Positions 37,501 through 45,889 of a stretch of DNA of 64,000 bases are shown in pieces (the first letter of the stretch is position 1; each line of letters opens with the position of its first letter). The stretch is from assembly GCA_964406005.1 (NCBI GenBank), contig CAYOPZ010000006.1:1-64000 (forward strand), in the 5' to 3' direction. The position numbers and the translations under genes are program-made. This DNA comes from CAYOPZ01 sp964406005 (lineage in GTDB: Bacteria; Bacteroidota; Bacteroidia; Bacteroidales; SM23-62). A model generated the notes under the pieces. It was not told the origin of the DNA. It worked only from the letters and a program-made list of their open reading frames with translations, and made no database searches.

Positions 37501-37734
37501 GGATTCATACAGGTCTAGTGAAGCATATCCTTTTAATTGACGGATAATCTGGCTTGCTTCATTCTTCGTCAGATTTTCACTCTGATACCGGTTCAGAAGA
37601 TATTCAAACAGGTCATTCTCGATCAGAACATCATCAGTACTACGGACAATCTCAACACCCGGAACATAAGTGTAACCCTGTTGCTCCATCAATCCGATGA
37701 ATGCTTGTTCTAATTTGTCTTCTGTGAAACTCAT
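34516..37734 (-). CDS. hsdR: Type I restriction enzyme, endonuclease/translocase subunit R
   Basis: This is the restriction subunit of the type I R-M system. I choose the ATG at 37734 (MSFTEDKLEQAF, 1072 residues), which matches the usual HsdR start; the longer frame from 37800 translates a cluster of inverted repeats. An N-terminal nuclease domain has PDGILFING then FEFKSA (PD-(D/E)xK type). The SF2 motor has Walker A GATGSGKS, the DEAH box in ICISDEAHRSQ, and later motifs ending in QTISRVNRKF. It needs HsdM and HsdS, encoded upstream. It is the last large gene of the operon, separated from hsdM/hsdS by three other genes. Confidence 0.93.
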   Translation of the reverse strand: MSFTEDKLEQAFIGLMEQQGYTYVPGVEIVRSTDDVLIENDLFEYLLNRYQSENLTKNEASQIIRQLKGYASLDLYESNKTIMKMVSGGFILKREDRTQKDLYIQLIDYSGLTVFRDPDPEGLEQIAAEGQSPDYTHDKNIYKFVNQFEITGYEKRIPDGILFINGLPLVVFEFKSAIRENATIHDAYVQLTTRYRRDIPELFKYNAFCIISDGVNNKTGSFFAPYEFFYAWRKIEGNETEVDGIDSMYSLIQGMFNKNRLRDIIRNFIYLPDASKRDEKILCRYPQYYGAKMLFENILKHKRPDGDGKGGTYFGATGSGKSFTMLFLTRLLMRSKLLSSPTIILITDRNDLDDQLSGQFTNAKSFVGDNNIISVESRTELRERLQGIQSGGVFLTTIHKFTEDTELLSERTNIICISDEAHRSQVNLEQKVRVTANGVMRSYGFAKYLHDSLPNATYVGFTGTPIDATLDVFGPVVDSYTMTESVHDEITVRIVYEGRAAKVILNNSELARIEVYYNECAEEGSNEYQIEESKKAVTNMNVILGDPDRLKAVANDFVQHYEARVSEGSTIRGKAMVVCSNRPIAWEFYKNVIALRPVWNKSMVADPKVELSEKDKREIKPMEKIKMVMTRGKDDPEELYNLLGTKEYRKELDRQFKNEKSNFKIAIVVDMWLTGFDVPFLDTIYIDKPIQRHNLIQTISRVNRKFEEKEKGLVVDYIGIKKQMNLALAHYNKTDSQNFEDVDQSVVVVKDHLDLLAKIFHKFDSSPYFHGSPLKQLHTLNQAAEFVQVTNDLEKRFMFLVKRLKAAYDICAGSGKLSQIEKDYIHFYIAVRSIVFKLTKGSAPDTAQMNAKVREMIKDALSSDGVEEIFKLGDDKNTEVDIFSEDYLAKIEKIKLPNTKIKLLQQLLLKAIEDYKKVNRMKGIDFSKRMKSLVDKYNERKESDVLRSEVLEDFTDEIIDLYHALKKEKESFQDLGIDFEEKAFYDILQSLAIKYDFEYPENKLLVLAQAVKNVVDDKAKYTDWSKREDIKAELKVDLIILLAEHDYPPVDRDEVYKEIFEQAENFKRYQGT

Positions 37735-37758
37735 TTTCTTTTTGTCATTCGATTTTTT

Positions 37759-37830
37759 AACATAGACAGTGTGTCTATGTTCTTGTCTATGTTGCTCCAT
37801 AAGGACAGATTAATCCTCTAAACATAGACA
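37759..37830. promoter_or_regulatory. Cluster of 10-bp inverted half-sites before hsdR
   Basis: Four exact copies of one 10-mer occur in 72 bp: AACATAGACA at 37759-37768 and 37821-37830, and its complement TGTCTATGTT at 37772-37781 and 37784-37793. The first pair is a perfect inverted repeat with a 3-nt centre. The cluster lies 25-96 bp upstream of the preferred hsdR start, in the gap after the deaminase gene. This is where an operator or RNA structure controlling restriction-subunit expression could sit. Confidence 0.55.
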
Positions 37831-37848
37831 AGCAGTCTATCTATGTGA

Positions 37849-39345
37849 CTATGTTGTCATATATCTGAGTTTTGGGGATTTTGGATTCTCGCCGTTTGTT
37901 TTAATCAATTTCAGTTTCAACATTTTGGCTAGGTGTCTGCTGGTTGTTCTGGTTGTAATACCAAACTGTTCAGTATATTCTTTAGCAGAAATTTCCTCAT
38001 GACTTTTTATCCATTCATAACCAGCAAGTTCATCATTGCTTAGCTGGCTCAAGGCTTTGTCACCAACCTCCTTAATTGCCTCAATGGTTCTCGGAAATAC
38101 TACAATTACATTAAGTCCATCATAGTCTATAATGGGCAGAGGCAGGTTGTATTTCTCCCTGATGGATTTAAAAGTTTCCATTCCCAATGCCGCTTCCTCC
38201 ATATAGTTCATTTCATTGAAAATAAATGTAAGCTTCTTGTTTCGACTATATGAAGTGGCTGTAAAGTTTTTCATAGATTCAATTGTAATAGGAAAAACAG
38301 GCTCACCAGGACTTCTTACCTCAATTCTGTCATTGAATACATCCAACTGTACTTTAGCACCGTCTTTGGCATAATCCCGGTGGGCAATGGCATTGATTAC
38401 AGCTTCTCTGATAACCTCAATCGGAAAGGAGGGGACTTGTTTTGCTTTGAATTGCTTTCGGTCAATACTTGCAGGAAGCACTTTATTTAACCAATCTTCA
38501 ACCTTGTCTGGGATTAAAACCAACGCATCATCAAAAGTTACAGTACCCGTTTTCCCGTCATAATATTGGACTTTTGCCTTTAGAGCAGCCTGGGGGAATT
38601 TATTCCTTGGATTTTTACCAAAGAGAAGAATGGCATTTCCGGTTGGCAGATATGTTTTAGTCTTTGCATTATACTCCAACAAATCCATTTCTTTGAGCTC
38701 CTGTAGAAATTCTTCGGATTTCGGGGTATAATTTCTTCCGGATTCTGTAATAAATTTCTGAAGGGCTTGCTCTGATAAACTACCCATATTGGTGGCTGTT
38801 GCACGTTCATCCAGATAGTCAGAGGCTTTTTTCTTTGCTTTAGCTTCAAGATTTTTCAAGTTTGCCCATTTCATGAACTCTTTGTTTACATCTTCAATCT
38901 CCTTATGAAATTCCCGGGAAAACTGGTGCACCTTCACTCCGTTTTCAATAAGGTGATCTATTCCGCCATGGTCAACAGTGGGATTTTTATCTTCAATACC
39001 AAACCATACATCTGAAATTCTTGCATTGGCAATGCGCTCTGCACAGCTTATTTTAGGCGCATTCCTTGCGCCAGGAGCGCAAGGTTCAAGGGTAGCGAAA
39101 AGCCAACAATCAGAAAGTTCCTTGTGACGGTTTTTTTTATCAAGCAATGTATATTCAGCATGATCGCCTTCACGTAATTCCCCCCTATAAGCTGTTTCAA
39201 ATGTTCCGTCCGGAAATACTAGTACTGCCCCAACATAAGGGCTTGGATCTTTTTTCTTCCGTTCATGAATAGATTTTTTCATGACCTCAATGGCCAGTTT
39301 CATGTACTCCTTTGGATCTTTCCTTGCGTCCGTTTTTTTTGCCAT
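37849..39345 (-). CDS. RibD-like deaminase fused to a GHKL-type ATPase and winged helix
   Basis: This is a 498-residue fusion. Residues about 12-145 form a cytidine/dCMP-deaminase-fold domain closest in pattern to the RibD pyrimidine deaminase: PYVGAVLVFPDG, His62-x-Glu64 (DHAEY), and Zn ligands Cys89 and Cys101 in TLEPC and ISCAE, then NPTVDHGG. Residues about 185-420 resemble the RecG-like/HATPase_c_4 module (LFGKNPRNKFPQA, EAVINAIAHRDY, DRIEVRSPGEP). Residues about 440-498 are a winged helix (SAKEYTEQFGITTRTTSRHLAKM). In usual relatives an AlbA_2/Schlafen-like domain precedes the ATPase; here a deaminase replaces it. It sits between the HerA gene (16-bp gap) and hsdR. Confidence 0.82.
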   Translation of the reverse strand: MAKKTDARKDPKEYMKLAIEVMKKSIHERKKKDPSPYVGAVLVFPDGTFETAYRGELREGDHAEYTLLDKKNRHKELSDCWLFATLEPCAPGARNAPKISCAERIANARISDVWFGIEDKNPTVDHGGIDHLIENGVKVHQFSREFHKEIEDVNKEFMKWANLKNLEAKAKKKASDYLDERATATNMGSLSEQALQKFITESGRNYTPKSEEFLQELKEMDLLEYNAKTKTYLPTGNAILLFGKNPRNKFPQAALKAKVQYYDGKTGTVTFDDALVLIPDKVEDWLNKVLPASIDRKQFKAKQVPSFPIEVIREAVINAIAHRDYAKDGAKVQLDVFNDRIEVRSPGEPVFPITIESMKNFTATSYSRNKKLTFIFNEMNYMEEAALGMETFKSIREKYNLPLPIIDYDGLNVIVVFPRTIEAIKEVGDKALSQLSNDELAGYEWIKSHEEISAKEYTEQFGITTRTTSRHLAKMLKLKLIKTNGENPKSPKLRYMTT

Positions 39346-39361
39346 ACTTTACAAGTGAGAT

Positions 39362-41398
39362 TTAATCTGATTTTTCCTGCCACTCATCAGCAATTTTTTT
39401 CCAATCTACATTCCTTTTAACCTGTTTTCCTTTTTTATCCTTTCCTTGCCAAACATCCCAAAAATCTGGGTCATCGGATTGTGGTCTATTTTCAACCTTT
39501 AGAAAATTCATATGAACTAAAAGAGGTAACTCTGATGCCCAACCTAAAAGAATTGCTTTTCGTGATGGTAATGATGGCAATTCCCTCAGCATTCCTCTTA
39601 GATTGTCAGGAATTAGTTTGCTTACCAATTCCTGATCTCGATCATTACTTATTCGATGTAGTATAAAACTATTACATTGAGATAAAACAGTTGGAGATAG
39701 CTCAGATGGTCTTTGAGAAGATAAAACCAGTCCTAATCCAAATTTTCTTCCTTCCCGTGAAATCTTTTCAAATACCTGGCTACAAATTGTACTTGCATAA
39801 TTATCTGAATCTTCTTTGTATCTTTTAATAAAGGTATGTGCCTCCTCCATTACTAGAGTTGTGGGCAACGAATTACCCTCTAATTTCCTATATCTTTGAA
39901 GGGCTTCAAAAATCATCCTTGCAATAACTGAAGTTATTATATGTATAATTTCAGAAGGAACTAAAGAAAGGTCTATAATTGTAATACACCCCCGTGGATC
40001 ATTGTTCTTACCGATATAGTCTCCTAACCATTTTTCCAATGTTATTTCAACCTCATCACCAATAATAGAAGTCATTCTTGTATCAGCGAGCAATGTTCTA
40101 ATACGTGCCAATAGAAATTCAACGTATTGTTCATTTCCTGTTTCTTGGGCTAATGCATCTAACAGATTTAAAAATACCTCTCCTTTAAATGGAATAGGGA
40201 TATCTTCGTTTTTTGGAAGTATGGATTTCTCTGATCCACCAAATGCTTTGTAAGTAGTTGTCATTACTGTTGAGATGCCCTCTATCTCTTGAGCGTCTGA
40301 TTCATAGGTTGGATATTGTCCTGATCTTTGATTTTCATATACTTGGATTGATTGAATTAATTCGTTTAGTCTATCATCAGAGATTCTTGATCGATAGTAT
40401 TCTAAGCTTTCTTTCCATTTGACTAACTTTAATAGGAAATTCTTTGGCCTTGGAAAAGATCCCCAAGGAGAACCAGTACTGCTTTCATGGTTCAAACTTG
40501 TTAGAATAGTGCCCAAGAATCGTTTGATCTCAATTTCTAAATCACTTTCTTGTTCAAATACTTCATTACGCATTGCTCTGAGTGTTCTCTTTATAAGTGG
40601 CACCTGAGCCTTTGCACTAGCTTGAGCGAAGGATGTCCATTCCATACTATTCCAGAACCATATTGGAACCTCTAATGGATTATCCTCAGAATTTACTTTA
40701 AAAACACGACCGTTAGTCCCAAAAACCCTTGAATATTCTCCATTTGGGTCCAGTATAATAAACCTGGCATTAGGATTTTTACCATCTAGTTTTACAGCTT
40801 CAAGAGACCACTGTATAAGACCCGCAACAGTACAAGATTTACCACTTCCAGTATTTCCCAATACTGCCAAATGTCTTCCAAATAATCTGTCAGGATCAAT
40901 CATTACATCAGCATTGGCAGCTAATGGGCTAGTTCCAATTTTTACCCTCCTATTTTCTCCGGATTCTATAACAGCTCTTAATTGCTTATCAGTTGGGATA
41001 AGAACTGGTTCTCCCACGCTAGGGAAGCTTTGAATACCACGAATGAACTCATAGTGATCATCATCTCCCAGAGCTAGGATTCCTAAAGGACTAACTTTCA
41101 TCTTCCTCAGGGGGAATGGTAAATCAATAAGTCCATAATCCTGGAAGCCTTTTCTTTTGGGAAAAGGAGATCGTTCTATCGAAATCCATTCCACTTGTCC
41201 CACTATATAGCCAGCCTCAGTAGTAACTAAAACATAACTATTAATTTTGGGGAAAGATCTTGGAATTCCTGCATTTGCTGCTACTCCATCTGGAGCGTCT
41301 AGATCTAAAGTAACCTTAATTTCACTGGGTGAAACATATTCAACTACTCCAATTCTTAGAGCAGAACTTTGTTCAATAGGACTAAGACTCATCGTCAT
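39362..41398 (-). CDS. HerA-like ATPase, partner of SIR2
   Basis: This 678-residue protein is a HerA/FtsK-type motor ATPase. An N-terminal HAS-barrel-like domain (about 10-155) precedes Walker A GNTGSGKS (181-188), Walker B LVMEEAHTF (about 512-520) and the HerA-type segment SSQRPSELSPTVLSQCNSF. It forms hexameric rings in known systems. The 5' end overlaps the SIR2 gene by 17 bp, the arrangement of known SIR2-HerA anti-phage systems, in which HerA assembles with SIR2 and triggers NAD depletion on infection. It is embedded in a type I R-M operon. Confidence 0.9.
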   Translation of the reverse strand: MTMSLSPIEQSSALRIGVVEYVSPSEIKVTLDLDAPDGVAANAGIPRSFPKINSYVLVTTEAGYIVGQVEWISIERSPFPKRKGFQDYGLIDLPFPLRKMKVSPLGILALGDDDHYEFIRGIQSFPSVGEPVLIPTDKQLRAVIESGENRRVKIGTSPLAANADVMIDPDRLFGRHLAVLGNTGSGKSCTVAGLIQWSLEAVKLDGKNPNARFIILDPNGEYSRVFGTNGRVFKVNSEDNPLEVPIWFWNSMEWTSFAQASAKAQVPLIKRTLRAMRNEVFEQESDLEIEIKRFLGTILTSLNHESSTGSPWGSFPRPKNFLLKLVKWKESLEYYRSRISDDRLNELIQSIQVYENQRSGQYPTYESDAQEIEGISTVMTTTYKAFGGSEKSILPKNEDIPIPFKGEVFLNLLDALAQETGNEQYVEFLLARIRTLLADTRMTSIIGDEVEITLEKWLGDYIGKNNDPRGCITIIDLSLVPSEIIHIITSVIARMIFEALQRYRKLEGNSLPTTLVMEEAHTFIKRYKEDSDNYASTICSQVFEKISREGRKFGLGLVLSSQRPSELSPTVLSQCNSFILHRISNDRDQELVSKLIPDNLRGMLRELPSLPSRKAILLGWASELPLLVHMNFLKVENRPQSDDPDFWDVWQGKDKKGKQVKRNVDWKKIADEWQEKSD

Positions 41399-42704
41399 CC
41401 TCCTTTCCTTCTTTACTAATATGGAATCCTCTTGCTTTGAGCAGTTCAGCCATCCTGAATGTTGCCTTATCTATGGCAGGTTTTGGCAAATAATTATCAA
41501 CAAGGGATTCCAAATTGCCAAAATGGTTTCCGATTAACAATGAAATCTGAACTGGTCTTTTGGCATTATCATAGAATAGTTTTATTCTATCTCCAGGATC
41601 ATTGTAGGCAATAATCACGAGATGCGTTGACGGAATTGTAAGCATATCAGCAACTACCCGGTTGATATGCTCATCACCAAACCCATATCCGTATGTTACT
41701 ATAGTAGAATTAGGCCTGCAAATTGCACTGGCAAAATCTCTAAATAACTCAACATATGGGTATTCAGCGGTTTCTCTATCCTTAGCTGAATTGGGATAAA
41801 TCATTAATTGATCAGCCTCCTCAATATATGTGGCTATATTTTCAGCGCCATATGGTAACGAATTTCTTTTTACATGACCCCTAGAAGAAGTCCAATCCAA
41901 GGATCCATGAAGTTTTGTAAAGTTTACTACTCCTTCCAGATACCGGGGTTCTCCTCTAATTCCAGGTGGATTATAATGTAAATCTATTCCTAACCTCGAT
42001 GAACGGAATATTGGACATATTGTCCCAATAAATCGGTCTATTAAATGAAGGCCTGCCAATTCTGCTCCGAATTCAACAATTCTATCATAATTTGTTGTAA
42101 AGAAATTTAACCTTTCTCGAGTTGCTGATCTGCTGGCAAAGCTTAATAGGAAACTCATCAGATACTCAGCAGCTTTGGGATCCATAGCACCCACAATATT
42201 CTTTTCAGAAAATAAGATGGTGTTTGCAAATTCTGTAATACCTGATTCAAGTTCTAGCTTCAATCTATTGAGCTCTTTCCTTATTTTCTTTGAGCCATAA
42301 ACATCAGTAGAAATATAAACCTCAAGTCCTTTTATTAATTCATTTATAGTCCTGATTTGGTCCTCAATATTTGGTTCCCCTCTTCCAGTTTTTTTTGCTG
42401 AAGTTTCAGACATTCTTTCAACCTGATCTTTGAATACAGTTAATTCAAATCCTCCCATATCAGCTCCTGTCTTTCCAGTAGCAAGAAGATGAACTGCTGA
42501 AGGCAGTCCTGATCCAGCTAACACAGAAAGATGTTCACTTTGGAAAAGTGCAGTTAACCAGGGTTCAATTTTAGAACGATATTCTTTTGGATCTGGACCA
42601 TCACTCAATATCTCAGGAGCCTTATTATCAGATATTTTTAATACATGCTCATTATTCCAGCTTGTCTTTGTTGATGTTACCATTTTATTTGTTATTTGAT
42701 TCAT
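41382..42704 (-). CDS. SIR2-family NADase-like defence effector
   Basis: This 440-residue protein has the SIR2-type fold. AGSGLP (63-68) is the nucleotide-binding glycine motif, TTNYD (203-207) contains the catalytic-type Asn205, and KLHGSLDW (264-271) carries the catalytic-type His266. A late GYGFGDEHIN (339-348) is also typical of SIR2 defence proteins. No zinc-ribbon cysteines as in protein deacetylases are visible, which supports NAD cleavage rather than deacetylation. It overlaps hsdS by 20 bp and HerA by 17 bp, indicating coupled translation. It probably acts by abortive infection. Confidence 0.88.
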   Translation of the reverse strand: MNQITNKMVTSTKTSWNNEHVLKISDNKAPEILSDGPDPKEYRSKIEPWLTALFQSEHLSVLAGSGLPSAVHLLATGKTGADMGGFELTVFKDQVERMSETSAKKTGRGEPNIEDQIRTINELIKGLEVYISTDVYGSKKIRKELNRLKLELESGITEFANTILFSEKNIVGAMDPKAAEYLMSFLLSFASRSATRERLNFFTTNYDRIVEFGAELAGLHLIDRFIGTICPIFRSSRLGIDLHYNPPGIRGEPRYLEGVVNFTKLHGSLDWTSSRGHVKRNSLPYGAENIATYIEEADQLMIYPNSAKDRETAEYPYVELFRDFASAICRPNSTIVTYGYGFGDEHINRVVADMLTIPSTHLVIIAYNDPGDRIKLFYDNAKRPVQISLLIGNHFGNLESLVDNYLPKPAIDKATFRMAELLKARGFHISKEGKEDDDES

Positions 42705-43983
42705 GAACCAGTTCTGATATTACTATCTTCCCACTAACCAGGCGAGGTATAAGAGCATCGCGAATTTCAGCAAGGTGTTTATTTTCAAGGCTTATATTAT
42801 GAATCTTGCCTAAATATTCATTTACAATCTGTGAGTACTTTTCAATTATCAAATTTTCTGGATTTATTACCTGAATCTTTTGAACCATTTTAGGTTGAGC
42901 TCTTTGTCTACTGCCAGTAGTCCCAGTGACAGTTGAAAGAAGCTCAGATTGGAAATAATCTGATTTAAAAAAGAAGTAAAAGAATGGTCGGATATTAGCA
43001 CGTTTTGGTACAAATTGCATAAATTCAGTTGAGCATATTGAAGATGCTTCATCGACTACATTAGGATACCAAACTCTTTGTGTTTCAGGATTGAGCTTCG
43101 ATACCAAAATAGCATCTTTGTTAACCTGATATTTATTACTTTTTATATCACTTCCTTTTTCAGCGATCGCAGTTTCACCATCATCAAAAGCTGGAATCGA
43201 AAAATGCATCCACATTTTTTCTGGGGATAGCATCGGTTTTATTGAAGTAGTATCGAGTCTACACATTGAAGAAATAGAAGATACTCGCCATTCCTTCGGC
43301 ACCCAATTCTCTAGATCCCTGCTATATTCAAACTCATTCGGAAACAACACCTTAATGTTTTCCGGTAAAGGCTTCCGTTCATCACCCAATTCTGATCTTT
43401 GCTTAGCTCTCTTTTGCATCGGTTCCGGAATATCATTTCCAGCAGCAAGGGCATTGTCAATTACAGGATCAAAATCTACAAACCAGCTTCTATAAAGAGC
43501 CTGAGCCATTTGTCCCAGGGTATGGCTCATTTGGCGATTGAGTTCGATTTTGTCATCAAGGGAACCAATGATATCCACAATGGCTTTTTGTTCGTCAATG
43601 GGAGGAACATTTAATTCAATTCCGTAAATAAAGTTTCGATTTAAAGACTGTTGGGCACTACCTGAATTATATAAGGAAAAATCAATCGTTTTTAACAGTA
43701 GATACGTGAAATAAGGTTCATTATTTTTAAAATCAGTGACATATAGAACAGTATTTAATGGCCAATAATTTTCTTTAATATAATTTGTAACCCCCATTGA
43801 ACCGCCACTCCTGCCAATTGTAACTCCAGGACCATTTACTTTTGCCACATTATGAAAACCTGTTATACCAAATGATCCCATGACTGGAATATTTCCGTCT
43901 TCTCTAATTGAAGTAGGCAAATCATGTCCTCTCTGTATAGATATGAAATCTTTAAGAGTTATTTTATTCCAATCATTTACCAT
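42685..43983 (-). CDS. hsdS: Type I restriction enzyme, specificity subunit S
   Basis: This is the DNA-recognition subunit. I prefer ATG 43983 (MVNDWNKITLKDF, 432 residues), which begins like other HsdS proteins; the longer frame from 44019 adds 12 residues. Two target-recognition domains (about 1-135 and 230-385) are separated by a conserved helical linker (LNVPPIDEQKAIVDIIGSLDDKIELN, then RSWFVDFDP). The second domain ends in a C-terminal helix with KHLAEIRDALIPRLVSGKI. The recognition sequence cannot be predicted. No second or partial hsdS copy for inversion was seen in the window. Confidence 0.92.
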   Translation of the reverse strand: MVNDWNKITLKDFISIQRGHDLPTSIREDGNIPVMGSFGITGFHNVAKVNGPGVTIGRSGGSMGVTNYIKENYWPLNTVLYVTDFKNNEPYFTYLLLKTIDFSLYNSGSAQQSLNRNFIYGIELNVPPIDEQKAIVDIIGSLDDKIELNRQMSHTLGQMAQALYRSWFVDFDPVIDNALAAGNDIPEPMQKRAKQRSELGDERKPLPENIKVLFPNEFEYSRDLENWVPKEWRVSSISSMCRLDTTSIKPMLSPEKMWMHFSIPAFDDGETAIAEKGSDIKSNKYQVNKDAILVSKLNPETQRVWYPNVVDEASSICSTEFMQFVPKRANIRPFFYFFFKSDYFQSELLSTVTGTTGSRQRAQPKMVQKIQVINPENLIIEKYSQIVNEYLGKIHNISLENKHLAEIRDALIPRLVSGKIVISELVHESNNK

Positions 43984-45523
43984 AACCAAGAAATTCAAGG
44001 TTTTGCAATATTTTCGCATCTAATTTATTTGCTTCATCTAATTGCGATCTTAAGGTTTGAGATAGCGATGTCATCTTCTCTTCAAACAATACCCCGTCAT
44101 CGTCAATTTGAGCTGTACCAACATATCGGCCAGGAGTCAATACAAAATCATTCTTCTCAATTTCATCTCTAGTCGCAGATTTAGAAAATCCTGCAATATC
44201 TTCATAGACTCCATCTTTCTTTTCTCCACGCCATGAATGGTAGGTTTTGCATATTTCTGTTATGTCGGCATCAGTAAGTTCTTTATGAGTCCGGTCAATC
44301 ATCTGTCCCATATTCCGGGCATCAATAAACAATGTTTCTCCCTGGCGCTTCTTGAATTCATGTCTACTATCTTCTTTTTTGCTTTTAGCGATGAACCACA
44401 GACATACTGGGATTGGGGTCGTATAGAATAGCTGTCCAGGAAGTGCAATCATACAATCCACCAGATCGTTCTCGACAAGTTTCTTCCTGATCTCTCCTTC
44501 ACCCCTGGTGTTTGAGCTCATGGAGCCGTTGGCCATTACAAACCCGGCTACTCCATTTTCCGATAGCTTGGAAATCATATGTAGGATCCACCCATAGTTT
44601 GCATTCCCGGTAGGCGGTACTTGATACCCATCCCAACGGGGATCACCGGTCAATTCATCATCAGCCCGCCAATCATCCTGGTTAAATGGAGGATTTGCCA
44701 TTATAAAATCAGCTTTCAGGTCAGGATGCTGATCCTTAAAGAAGGTATCTGCTGGCACTTCTCCCAGGTTTCCGGAAATACCCCTGATAGCCAAATTCAT
44801 TTTGGCCAACTTATAAGTAGTGGCTGTGTTCTCCTGTCCGTAAATGCTAATATCCTTTGTATTCCCATTGTGGCTTTCCACGAACTTGATGGACTGAACA
44901 AACATGCCGCCTGATCCGCAACAGGGATCATAGATCTTACCCTTGAATGGTTCCAGCATTTCGGCAATCAGGTTCACCACACATTTGGGGGTATAAAATT
45001 CACCTCCGCCTTTTCCCTCCGCAGCAGCAAATCGTCCCAGGAAATATTCATATACCCGTCCTACAATATCCTCTTGCTTATCGGCTATTGTATCTATGTT
45101 ATTTATCGTATCCAGTAATGCTGCCAGCTTGCTTGGATCAAGTCCAAGCCTGGAAAAATAATTATCCGGCAGGGCTCCTTTCAGGGCTTGATTATTCTTT
45201 TCAACCGTATGAAGAGCAGTATCTATTTTAAGTGCGAGATCGCCCTGTTTGGCGTTTGCCATTATATAACTCCACCGGGATATTTCTGGCAGGAAGAAGA
45301 CATTCTTCATGGTGTAGAATTCCGTCATTTCCAAAAACTTCTCCTTGCCCTCAGTGATAATCTCCTGTCGCCGCGCCTCAAATTTATCGCTGGCAAACTT
45401 CAGGAAGATCAATCCCAGTACCACATGTTTGTATTCTGAACTCTCCACTGTACCACGGAGCTTTATCGCCGAGTTCCACAGCGCTTCTTCCATCGAGTTC
45501 CCGTTCCCATTCCTTTTCGCCAT
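43973..45523 (-). CDS. hsdM: Type I restriction enzyme, methyltransferase subunit M
   Basis: This 516-residue N6-adenine methyltransferase has an N-terminal helical HsdM domain (about 10-145), the SAM-binding motif DPCCGSGG (199-206) and catalytic motif IV NPPF (277-280). It methylates adenine in the sequence chosen by HsdS and protects host DNA. It overlaps hsdS by 11 bp and begins one base after the xre gene's stop, so the operon starts with the regulator. Confidence 0.95.
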   Translation of the reverse strand: MAKRNGNGNSMEEALWNSAIKLRGTVESSEYKHVVLGLIFLKFASDKFEARRQEIITEGKEKFLEMTEFYTMKNVFFLPEISRWSYIMANAKQGDLALKIDTALHTVEKNNQALKGALPDNYFSRLGLDPSKLAALLDTINNIDTIADKQEDIVGRVYEYFLGRFAAAEGKGGGEFYTPKCVVNLIAEMLEPFKGKIYDPCCGSGGMFVQSIKFVESHNGNTKDISIYGQENTATTYKLAKMNLAIRGISGNLGEVPADTFFKDQHPDLKADFIMANPPFNQDDWRADDELTGDPRWDGYQVPPTGNANYGWILHMISKLSENGVAGFVMANGSMSSNTRGEGEIRKKLVENDLVDCMIALPGQLFYTTPIPVCLWFIAKSKKEDSRHEFKKRQGETLFIDARNMGQMIDRTHKELTDADITEICKTYHSWRGEKKDGVYEDIAGFSKSATRDEIEKNDFVLTPGRYVGTAQIDDDGVLFEEKMTSLSQTLRSQLDEANKLDAKILQNLEFLGYGK

Positions 45524-45524
45524 T

Positions 45525-45728
45525 CTATTCTTTAATTAGTTCATCAATCGTTATTTCCAGTCCTGCTGTAATCTTTATCAGGGTATCCATGCGTGGATTC
45601 ATGACAAGTCCAGCTTCAATTTTTGCCAGCGTCGTGTATGGTATGTCTGCCTTCTTGGCCAGAGCATCCTGTGTCATACTCTTCTCCTTCCGCCAGTACT
45701 TAATTCGTTCACCAATGTCAACCTTCAT
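45525..45728 (-). CDS. XRE-family transcriptional regulator
   Basis: This 67-residue protein is almost entirely a lambda-repressor-type HTH (IKYWRKEKSMTQDALAKKADIPYTTLAKIEAGL). It is the first gene of the R-M/SIR2-HerA operon and lies one base from hsdM. Small regulators of this type delay restriction-gene expression when the system enters a new host, or repress the operon. A perfect Bacteroidota-type promoter sits 49-80 bp upstream. Confidence 0.9.
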   Translation of the reverse strand: MKVDIGERIKYWRKEKSMTQDALAKKADIPYTTLAKIEAGLVMNPRMDTLIKITAGLEITIDELIKE

Positions 45729-45776
45729 TTTCTTCCTTTTATTGATAGTAATATGACGAATTCAATCCATGCCTAC

Positions 45777-45808
45777 CAAATTTAGAGAAATATCTAAGCC
45801 GATGCAAA
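45777..45808 (-). promoter_or_regulatory. Promoter of the xre-hsd-SIR2-HerA operon
   Basis: On the minus strand TTTG (-33) is at 45805-45808 and TAAATTTG (-7) at 45777-45784, with a 20-nt spacer. The start of transcription should be near 45770, about 40 nt before the xre ATG. Confidence 0.7.
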
Positions 45809-45834
45809 TCTTTATTGATCATAGCTTTCCACAA

Positions 45835-45867
45835 TAAAAAAGCCGGGAAGAACCAAATCTCCCCGGC
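45835..45867 (-). terminator. Terminator after the 48-aa gene
   Basis: A 10-bp GC-rich stem with one mismatch (45842-45851 pairing with 45858-45867) and a 6-nt loop is followed on the minus strand by six T. It insulates the ankyrin/48-aa pair from the promoter of the defence operon. Confidence 0.85.
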
Positions 45868-45889
45868 CGCCATATTCAGCGCTGCTGCG

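Noticed and set aside
37735..37800. N-terminal extension of HsdR
   Set aside because: The residues are encoded by the inverted-repeat cluster, and MSFTEDKLEQ is the normal start of this family.
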